Source of the DNA: an uncultured Aliiroseovarius sp.
GTDB taxonomy: Bacteria; Pseudomonadota; Alphaproteobacteria; Rhodobacterales; Rhodobacteraceae
NCBI GenBank assembly: GCA_938023895.1
Contig: CALJDH010000041.1
Coordinates: 1 to 14,021 of the forward strand
Direction: 5' to 3'
DNA: 14,021 bases
Part shown: positions 8,735-14,021 of the stretch, piece after piece
Position numbering within the stretch: the stretch's first letter is position 1
Layout: each line of letters opens with the position of its first letter
Translations under genes and position numbers: made by a program
The notes under the pieces: model-generated
Told to the model about the DNA's origin: nothing
Database searches by the model: none
What the model saw: the letters and a program-made list of their open reading frames with translations, nothing else

Positions 8735-9382
8735 TTAGCCGTTGGCCAGTTCTTTGGCCTGCTCTACCCAGCCTTCGCGCTCGATACGGCCTTTGAACGA
8801 CAGTTTCTCGTCGAACTCGGCAATATCAGCTTCGCCCCAAGCGGCGATCTGAGCAAAGGTGGTGATGCCAGCTTCCAGCAGTTTCTTTTCAAGCGCGGGG
8901 CCTACGCCCGACAGCTTTTTCAGATCGTCAGCACCGGCAGGTGCTTCTGCCTTGGCGGCTTTCTTCGGGGCTGCTTTCTTAGCCGGGGCTTTTTTGGCAG
9001 GCTTCGCAGCAGCTGCAACAGCAGCACCCGAAACCGAACCTGCACCGATGGCAGCTTTCACGCCCGACTTATCGGCACCCTTTTCCAGGATGTCGGTTAC
9101 GCGGAGCAGCGTCAGTTGCTGACGGTGACCCTTGGTGCGCTTCGAGCTGTGCTTACGGCGACGCTTCACGAAGTGAATGACTTTTTCGCCTTTGATCTGG
9201 TCGATGACTTCTGCCTGTACACCAGCACCTTCTACGGTGGGGGCACCAACAGTCGAGCCGACCATCAGAATCTCGTTGAACTGGACTGTCTCGCCAGCAT
9301 CGGCCGCCAGCTTTTCAACGCGCAGAACGTCGCCAGCTTGGACCTTATACTGCTTGCCGCCGGTTTTCAGAACCGCAAACAT
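8735..9382 (-). CDS. rplU: 50S ribosomal protein L21 with C-terminal Lys/Ala linker and helix-hairpin-helix module
   Basis: Residues 1 to about 102 are a complete L21 core (MFAVLKTGGKQY at the start, then the basic HFVKRRRKHSSKRTKGHRQ stretch at 70-88 that contacts 23S rRNA). They are followed by a low-complexity Ala/Lys linker (about 103-150, AKKAPAKKAAPKKAAK-type) and a compact module at 151-215 with DDLKKLSGVGPALEKKLLEAG and a FKGRI...W..QAKEL end. The total of 215 residues is about twice the usual ~103. The same kind of module occurs at the end of other alphaproteobacterial proteins such as extended NuoE, from family knowledge. The start at 9382 is chosen because AAGGAA lies eight bases upstream and L21 proteins begin MFAV/MYAV. 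The frame stays open upstream to 9568. The extension is known in Rhodobacteraceae L21; its job is not established. Confidence 0.95.
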   Translation of the reverse strand: MFAVLKTGGKQYKVQAGDVLRVEKLAADAGETVQFNEILMVGSTVGAPTVEGAGVQAEVIDQIKGEKVIHFVKRRRKHSSKRTKGHRQQLTLLRVTDILEKGADKSGVKAAIGAGSVSGAAVAAAAKPAKKAPAKKAAPKKAAKAEAPAGADDLKKLSGVGPALEKKLLEAGITTFAQIAAWGEADIAEFDEKLSFKGRIEREGWVEQAKELANG

Positions 9383-9532
9383 TTGATCTTCCTTCATAAT
9401 CCGCGTCCTATGGCCCCGGCTTGAACCGGTGTTTGTCGAAGGGCCCATCCCTTCTATTGCCTCGAACTGCGCGTCCGCCACTTGCGTTTTGGACATAGTT
9501 TTCAGTCCCCGCACAGGAAAATCCCGGCAGGA
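9383..9532 (-). promoter_or_regulatory. rplU 5' leader, about 150 nt, with possible structure
   Basis: If transcription begins near 9533, the rplU mRNA has a leader of about 150 bases. In it, CCGG-6-CCGG (9416-9429) is nested in a GGCC/GGCC pairing (9412-9415 with 9442-9445), a small GC-rich hairpin about 30 bases before the rplU start. Ribosomal protein leaders often bind their own protein, but I do not recognise a described leader class here. The leader is also open in the rplU frame. Confidence 0.35.
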
Positions 9533-9539
9533 ATGGCGG

Positions 9540-9568
9540 CTTATCGGGTGGATCGGATTGAAAGTCAA
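9540..9568 (-). promoter_or_regulatory. Sigma-70-type promoter of rplU-rpmA
   Basis: On the minus strand TTGACT (9568-9563) and GATAAG (9545-9540) are separated by exactly 17 bases. This is the best promoter match in the window and sits in the only 300-base gene-free stretch, with transcription expected to start near 9533. The rest of the gap, 9569-9684, should hold the promoter of the divergent sulfotransferase gene, but I see no convincing one there. Confidence 0.6.
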
Positions 9569-9684
9569 GACTTTTGCACAAGCGTATCGTGCTTATTTTT
9601 CAAGGCTACCGGCTGGCCCTTGCAGGTCTGTGCTTGTCATAATAGCCAAGTGATGAATGCCTTTCCAGCCTGAATAGGTCCGAC

Positions 9685-11844
9685 ATGCTGCCTTTGAACT
9701 CAAATCAGATCCCTGCCCTGTTTCAAAAAGCAGGCAATCTTGCACGGATGGGCAAGTCAGATGAAGCATTGAAGGTCCTGAAACAGCTTCAGACCATGGC
9801 CCCCAATCGTGCTGAAATCCCTTTTCAGATTGCGCAGATTCATCAACAGCTGGGACAATCCGACGCTGCGCTAAGTGCCTACGGCACAGCCGCACGCATG
9901 GCCCCTGGGGAAGTCACCGTCTGGCGGGCCTATGCCAATCTTGCACTTCGGATGGATGCCGCGTCCCGCGCGATGGTTGCCAAACAGTTAAAATCGGCAA
10001 AACTGCCCGCCGCCGAACTAAAGAGACTGGCCGCCGTTCTCAAGGGATCGGGGTCCAGCACCAAACGCATTAGCAAGACTGCTTCGAAAGCTGAAATCGA
10101 TGCGCTGACTACCCTTCTGAACACAGGCCGTGTGAAAGAGGCCGAAGCGCGGGCCCGCGCGCTTCTGGCGCGTGGTGGGAACGAGGCCGTGTCGATGGTC
10201 CATGGCGTTGCGCTAGCGGCCTTGGGGAAGGCAGACAAGGCCGATCAGGCATTCAAGACCGCGCTCGCGGCTGACCCCGACTATGGAGAGGCGCTGGCCC
10301 AGTACGGGCAGTTTCTTCTGCAACAAGCACGTCACACCGAAGCCCGAGAAACCTTGGAGCACGCGCGCCGCATCATTCCTGACAACCCGATTGTCCTTGG
10401 CAACCTTGGCCTGCTCTACACTGACATCAATGCGCCGCGCGAGGCGATTGAATGTTTGGATGCGCTTTTGAAACAAGCGCCTGGCAACACAGCCGGGTTG
10501 TTCACCCGCGCGAAGGCTCGGTTGTCGCTGGAAGATGCTACCGGAACCCTCGAAGATCTGGACGCGCTGGCTGCCAAATCCGCTCCCACAGGTGAAATGC
10601 TGGCGCTGCGGGCGATGGCGGAAAAACTTCAGGGCAATCTGGATGCCTCGCGCGACGCTATTGAAAAAGCACTAGAAACCGATCCGAACCACCTGCGTGT
10701 CGTGACCATGGCCGCCAACCTGCTTCAACGTAGCGGGGACTTCGACGCTGCTGAAAAAGTGCTGCGAGACGCAATCGCCCGTGGTGTCCGCTCTGGCGGG
10801 GTTTACCGCATGGTGGCGCAGGGCCGAAAACTGGATCTAGATGATCCGCTCGTCGACGAGATGAAAGCCCTATGGGACCGTCCCGACCTGCCCGACGAAG
10901 CCCGGATTGACCTAGGGTATGGCCTGGTGAAGGTGATGGAAGATCACAAGGATGCCGAGGCCGCCTGGACCTATCTGTCGCGTGCGAACGAGGTCATGGC
11001 TAAGCTACACCCCCATGACATGCGCAAAGAACAGGGCGATTTCGACCGCTTCAAGGCGTTCCTGAAAGGGTTCGATCCGGCGCGCATTGGAAGCTGCGGC
11101 TATGATCAGAACAGCACGGTTTTCATTACCGGCCTGCCGCGTTCCGGCACGACATTGGTCGAGCAGATATTGGCCAGCCATTCAACGGTCACCGGCGGGG
11201 ATGAGCTGGGCATCTTCCACCCGCTGGGCTTCGAACAGGTTGCCAAAGTCGCTAAAACTGGTGGTCATATCGTTGATATGACAGATGCGCAGCTGGAAGA
11301 ACTAGGTCGCGCCTATCAGGATGCGGTCAATACCCGTTTGCCTGATGGTGAACGGATCACCGACAAGACGATCTCGACCTATCAAATCGCGCCTTTGGTA
11401 TGGCTTGCCATGCCCAACGCCAAGATCGTAGCCCTGCGCCGCGATCCGCGCGACAATTTGTGGTCGATCTTCAAGAACCGTTTTGTGGCGGGCCTGCATC
11501 TCTACAGCTATTCGCAAGCCGCGCTGGTTCAAACCTATCGCCTGTATACCGAATATCTGGACCTTTGGCGTGAACTTGCTCCAGATCGGATCTACGAGAT
11601 TTCTTATGAGGATCTGGTCGAGGATCCGGAAACCGAGATCCGCAAGCTTCTGGAGTTCTGTGATCTGGAATGGGAAGACGCCTGTCTGGACTTCCACAAA
11701 ACCAAACGAGACGTAAAGACACTGTCGGTCGCACAGGTCCGTCAGCCGCTTTACAAAAGCTCGGTTGGTAAGTGGGAACCCTATGCCGAACACCTGACAG
11801 AGCTTCTGAATGGGCTGGCGAAGATCGACGACGGGTACGTTTAA
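9685..11844 (+). CDS. TPR-repeat sulfotransferase family protein, 719 aa
   Basis: The protein joins an N-terminal array of tetratricopeptide repeats (about 1-430; helices such as AGNLARMGKSDEALKVLKQL and GNLGLLYTDINAPREAIECL) to a C-terminal PAPS-dependent sulfotransferase domain (about 475-715). The 5'-phosphosulfate loop is GLPRSGTT (483-490). The 3'-phosphate region is LRRDPRDNLWS (584-594), with Arg and Ser in the expected places, followed by YEISYEDLVEDPE and a C-terminal WEPYAEHL helix typical of Sulfotransfer_3-type enzymes. No signal peptide or membrane segment is seen, so it should be cytoplasmic. The acceptor is unknown; TPRs may dock a protein or glycan partner. AGG seven bases before the ATG supports the start. 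It is monocistronic, divergent from rplU and convergent with the DUF2059 pair, leaving three bases between stops. Confidence 0.92.
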   Translation: MLPLNSNQIPALFQKAGNLARMGKSDEALKVLKQLQTMAPNRAEIPFQIAQIHQQLGQSDAALSAYGTAARMAPGEVTVWRAYANLALRMDAASRAMVAKQLKSAKLPAAELKRLAAVLKGSGSSTKRISKTASKAEIDALTTLLNTGRVKEAEARARALLARGGNEAVSMVHGVALAALGKADKADQAFKTALAADPDYGEALAQYGQFLLQQARHTEARETLEHARRIIPDNPIVLGNLGLLYTDINAPREAIECLDALLKQAPGNTAGLFTRAKARLSLEDATGTLEDLDALAAKSAPTGEMLALRAMAEKLQGNLDASRDAIEKALETDPNHLRVVTMAANLLQRSGDFDAAEKVLRDAIARGVRSGGVYRMVAQGRKLDLDDPLVDEMKALWDRPDLPDEARIDLGYGLVKVMEDHKDAEAAWTYLSRANEVMAKLHPHDMRKEQGDFDRFKAFLKGFDPARIGSCGYDQNSTVFITGLPRSGTTLVEQILASHSTVTGGDELGIFHPLGFEQVAKVAKTGGHIVDMTDAQLEELGRAYQDAVNTRLPDGERITDKTISTYQIAPLVWLAMPNAKIVALRRDPRDNLWSIFKNRFVAGLHLYSYSQAALVQTYRLYTEYLDLWRELAPDRIYEISYEDLVEDPETEIRKLLEFCDLEWEDACLDFHKTKRDVKTLSVAQVRQPLYKSSVGKWEPYAEHLTELLNGLAKIDDGYV

Positions 11845-11847
11845 GGC

Positions 11848-12714
11848 CTACAATTCTTCCTCGCGGGACAGGGTGCCAACGATCCGACCCAGATCGCCGG
11901 ACAGACGCAGATAGACGGCGTCAAAAGCGGTAAACAGCGCCTGGTTTAACGCTTGCCCAGTGGGTGTTGCAGAAAACGCGACATAGCGTTCCAGTGCCGT
12001 GTGATCAATTGGTGCGTAAGCTGTGTGCAGGTAGGCAAAAATCCATTCCGTTGTGTCTGTTCGGATATCGACCTCCTGTGACCATACATGGGACAGGATG
12101 TCCTGCTCGCTCATCTGACCCGTCGCATCAGGTAGGGTTTGGTTCAGAGTATTCAGAAAGACAAAATTTGAATTGAGTGCCCCCATGACGTTCAACTCGA
12201 TCAGGTCATTCAGATCAACATAGTGTCTGATTGTGTCATCCAGATTATCCGACATGTCCCCTTGCAGCCAACGATCGCGGGCAAGTTGTTCGAACTCCAG
12301 ATCAAGAAAGGCGCGACGGGCGGCGATCTCGTGCTGGATGATCTCTTGCATATCTGTGTTCTCATAAAACTTACACAGGGCTGCAACCTGATCTGGAGCT
12401 AGATGCTGTTCAAACTGCGTGTGGAGCTCTCCATGCAGGGTCGCTTCGTCATAAATAGCCTGTAGTGCGCCTTCCCATCGCGGGCCTCCCTCGTGGCCCA
12501 GAAGGTCCATATCCGAGGCCAACGCCATGGAAAGACCTTCGTCATGCAGGATCGAGACCATTTCCGTCATGCCCAGAAGGGTCCACAACTCCTCAAATCT
12601 CTGGGTGTCAGACCGTTGCGATTGATCCGAGGCCGTCGCAGCACCCACGCTAATGGACACCAACATGGAAAGCGCCACACCGATGCGACGCAGGATTGTG
12701 AGGAACGGGCTCAC
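11848..12714 (-). CDS. Exported DUF2059-type protein, second gene of the pair, 288 aa
   Basis: This protein of unknown function has an N-terminal signal peptide: basic LRR, a hydrophobic stretch at 11-27 and a likely cleavage near AATA-S (25-29), so it should be periplasmic. A clear DUF2059-like block sits at the C-terminus: ALERYVAFSATPTGQALNQALFTAFDAVY (240-268), the Y-x-x-F-x-x-x-P-x-G-Q pattern. A weaker copy of the same pattern occurs at 105-135 (APDQVAALCKFYENTDMQEII), suggesting an internal duplication. Translation starts at GTG, whose GTGA overlaps the stop of the upstream paralogue (12711-12714), so the two are almost certainly coupled. No cysteine suitable for lipidation follows the signal. 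It ends with an acidic EEEL tail. Function cannot be inferred. Confidence 0.85.
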   Translation of the reverse strand: MSPFLTILRRIGVALSMLVSISVGAATASDQSQRSDTQRFEELWTLLGMTEMVSILHDEGLSMALASDMDLLGHEGGPRWEGALQAIYDEATLHGELHTQFEQHLAPDQVAALCKFYENTDMQEIIQHEIAARRAFLDLEFEQLARDRWLQGDMSDNLDDTIRHYVDLNDLIELNVMGALNSNFVFLNTLNQTLPDATGQMSEQDILSHVWSQEVDIRTDTTEWIFAYLHTAYAPIDHTALERYVAFSATPTGQALNQALFTAFDAVYLRLSGDLGRIVGTLSREEEL

Positions 12715-13532
12715 AACTCGGTCTCGGGCGCCAGTTCATCAAGGCGGCTGGCCATGGTTTCGTAGCGATTTGCCATAATCTCGAACTGAACGGCATTCAG
12801 GATTTCATAGACCTGCCCCATGCGCGGATCTTGCAGCGCGGCTAGATAGTCAATTAGATCCGCCTCGTCCACGGTCCGATAGGCATAGGCATTGGCGACC
12901 AGAGAATTCTCTTCGATCCCTTCGCGCATGATCTCTGACTGGCTCAGCAAAATGCCGCGCAGATCGTCCTCGTCCAGCTGAAGATCACTGGCCCCGGCTG
13001 CCATAGCGGCCATCAGATAACGCACCTGAATTTCAATCAACGACCGGATCGCGGTATCAGTCGAACCGATTGCATCCCCCATCGCTTTGTAAAGTTGAAC
13101 GCGCAGGTCTCCGCTTGCCACCAGCTCAGCGACAATTTCGGCACCTTCGGTGTACTTCACGTCGTCATCCGTCATGTGGCTTTCATTCTCGACCTCGACC
13201 AGCCGTTGCCCCAGCGGACTTTCGTAAAACGCCATGCCGTGATCCAGCACGTCCTGTGGCAATACCGCGGCCAGCATTTCGATGGCGTCTTCGACCATGG
13301 CGTCGGGTTCAAACACATCGCGGGCCAATTCCTGCCATTGGCGGCCAAAGACTTCTGGGTCTTCTCCAGTCATTCCCGGCCCCGCCATCGCGCCCAGCTG
13401 GATCGATTCAATCGCGACATCGAACCCTGTGATCTTCAGAAAGGACCGGATTTGACCTTCGTCACTGGCAAAAGCGCCCGAAGCGGTCACAATAATGGCC
13501 GCTGCAAAACTTATAATTCTATTTACTATCAT
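12711..13532 (-). CDS. Exported DUF2059-type protein, first gene of the pair, 273 aa
   Basis: This is the upstream partner of the GTG-started gene. It has a short, clean signal peptide (MIVNRIISFAAAIIVTASGAFA, cleavage expected after A-F-A at 20-22), so the mature protein is periplasmic. Two DUF2059-like segments are visible: DVLDHGMAFYESPLGQRLVEVE (94-115, the F-Y-x-S-P-x-G-Q core) and DLIDYLAALQDPRMGQVYEIL (225-245). The first is the better conserved here, while in the partner the second is. The mature protein is markedly acidic. The start at 13532 is chosen for the signal peptide; an in-frame ATG at 13673 would bury that signal 47 residues inside. No Shine-Dalgarno precedes the chosen ATG, so initiation is uncertain. 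It is unrelated in strand and role to the adjacent tRNA. Confidence 0.83.
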   Translation of the reverse strand: MIVNRIISFAAAIIVTASGAFASDEGQIRSFLKITGFDVAIESIQLGAMAGPGMTGEDPEVFGRQWQELARDVFEPDAMVEDAIEMLAAVLPQDVLDHGMAFYESPLGQRLVEVENESHMTDDDVKYTEGAEIVAELVASGDLRVQLYKAMGDAIGSTDTAIRSLIEIQVRYLMAAMAAGASDLQLDEDDLRGILLSQSEIMREGIEENSLVANAYAYRTVDEADLIDYLAALQDPRMGQVYEILNAVQFEIMANRYETMASRLDELAPETEL

Positions 13533-13651
13533 GAGGTTATATGTGCTATCCAACTCTGCGTTCGCCCCAAGACTAGCGCCGGGCACTCCCCTTGCCAAGT
13601 TGTTGCCGTTCACGTTTTCCCCAGCATTTTGAAAATAGGTGAAAAAAGTGG

Positions 13652-13680
13652 TTGCACATGCCGCGCGGTCCAATTATCTC
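13652..13680 (+). promoter_or_regulatory. Candidate promoter of tRNA-Ser
   Basis: TTGCAC (13652-13657) and TATCTC (13675-13680) are 17 bases apart, with an A-rich stretch (13632-13647) just upstream and a C-rich discriminator after the -10 box. Transcription would begin about a dozen bases before the tRNA. The GC-rich discriminator is what stringently controlled stable RNA promoters show, but the -10 match is weak. Confidence 0.4.
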
Positions 13681-13699
13681 CCCCTCCACAGACCCCCGC

Positions 13700-13789
13700 G
13701 GAGAGGTGCCGGAGTGGTCGAACGGGGCGGTCTCGAAAACCGTTGTGGGTGCAAGCCCACCCAGGGTTCGAATCCCTGTCTCTCCGCCA
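13700..13789 (+). tRNA. tRNA-Ser, anticodon CGA, with encoded CCA
   Basis: The 90-base sequence folds into a class II tRNA. The acceptor GGAGAGG (13700-13706) pairs with TCTCTCC (13779-13785) with one G-T at the inner end, then discriminator G and CCA (13787-13789). The anticodon stem GCGGT/ACCGT encloses loop CTCGAAA, with anticodon CGA at 13734-13736, reading the serine codon UCG. A long variable arm (GTGGG-TGCAAG-CCCAC), diagnostic of serine, leucine or bacterial tyrosine tRNAs, precedes the T arm CAGGG-TTCGAAT-CCCTG. It stands alone, transcribed divergently from the DUF2059 pair. Confidence 0.97.
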
Positions 13790-13790
13790 C

Positions 13791-13812
13791 TTACCCTTGT
13801 TTGGAAGGGTAA
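13791..13812 (+). terminator. Hairpin directly after tRNA-Ser, possible weak terminator or processing signal
   Basis: A perfect 8-bp stem TTACCCTT (13791-13798) and AAGGGTAA (13805-13812) encloses a six-base loop, starting one base after the CCA end. No T run follows on either strand, so it is not a classical terminator; it may stop or trim the tRNA precursor or protect its 3' end. The rest of 13813-13872 shows nothing I recognise. Confidence 0.4.
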
Positions 13813-13872
13813 AAGGCCACACAGACGGTTCACCTGACACTCCGCCCGATAAGACGCACAAGTTAGAGTGAT

Positions 13873-14021
13873 TTACGTGTTATTCGGCTGCTTGATCCGC
13901 TGACGAATGGTCCCCGCAGAAAACCCCTGCCCCTTCCCCATGCGCGCCAAATAGTCCGCCATAGCCCGTTTGCTCAAGGTCGGGTTTTGCTTCCAAATCG
14001 CATCGGCGTCTTCCTGCACTC
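13873..14021 (-). CDS. C-terminal fragment of an unidentified, possibly helix-turn-helix protein (cut by the window edge)
   Basis: An open frame enters from the right edge on the minus strand and ends at TAA (13873-13875). The 48 visible residues begin VQEDADAIWKQNPTLSKRAM and contain ADYLARMG, then a glycine-rich turn and SAGTIRQRIK near the end. The pattern of a helix, a GKGQGFS turn and a second helix with S-x-x-T-I-R-Q-R-I looks like a DNA-binding helix-turn-helix placed at the C-terminus. I do not recognise the family. Composition is basic and the reading frame uses no rare-looking codons. Replication, plasmid or phage-type regulators often have such tails, so its place 83 bases past a tRNA gene is worth noting, but the protein could equally be a resident regulator. 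Confidence 0.6.
   Translation of the reverse strand, partial: VQEDADAIWKQNPTLSKRAMADYLARMGKGQGFSAGTIRQRIKQPNNT

Noticed and set aside
13764..13789. A duplicated tRNA 3' end as an integration (att) scar.
   Set aside because: I found no second copy of the T arm and acceptor end elsewhere in the window.

Overview
The window looks like an ordinary, vertically inherited piece of chromosome from a marine Roseobacter-type alphaproteobacterium (Rhodobacteraceae). The evidence is protein-level: an olsB-olsA ornithine-lipid pair, a ChpT-type histidine phosphotransferase, a ribosomal protein L21 with the Lys/Ala-rich tail and helix-hairpin-helix module seen in this family, and the order rplU-rpmA-GNAT-GNAT-obgE-proB-proA. 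Base composition is GC-rich throughout by eye. No transposase, integrase, CRISPR array or phage structural gene is visible.

Layout. (1) 83-1111, plus strand: a small TfoX N-terminal-domain protein, then a ThiE-fold protein that lacks most catalytic positions of true thiamine phosphate synthase. (2) 1108-2708, minus strand: olsB then olsA, overlapping by ATGA; olsA ends tail to tail with the ThiE-like gene across a shared TTAA. (3) 2789-3604: a divergent pair, a DUF3553 protein (minus) and chpT (plus), separated by 27 bases. (4) 3606-9382, minus strand: rplU and rpmA, closed by a strong terminator, then two GNAT acetyltransferases, obgE, proB and proA, closed by a terminator shared with chpT. 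Tight spacing and overlaps suggest the GNAT-to-proA block is one operon, probably with extra internal promoters. (5) 9383-9684: a 302-base intergenic region with the rplU promoter and leader. (6) 9685-11844, plus strand: a 719-residue TPR-sulfotransferase. (7) 11848-13532, minus strand: two overlapping genes for exported DUF2059-type proteins. (8) 13700-13789: tRNA-Ser(CGA). (9) 13873 to the right edge, minus strand: the C-terminus of an unidentified helix-turn-helix-like protein.

How the genes fit together. The olsBA pair makes a phosphorus-free membrane lipid. ProB and ProA are the first two steps of proline synthesis. L21, L27 and ObgE all concern the large ribosomal subunit, and the two RimJ/RimL-like acetyltransferases between them may act on ribosomal or other protein N-termini (inference). 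ChpT relays phosphate in the CckA-ChpT-CtrA/CpdR system. I found no clearly new multi-gene system. The best leads are the ThiE-like protein without its catalytic residues, the L21 fusion and its long open leader, the internally duplicated exported DUF2059 pair, and a Tudor-like DUF3553 protein facing chpT.
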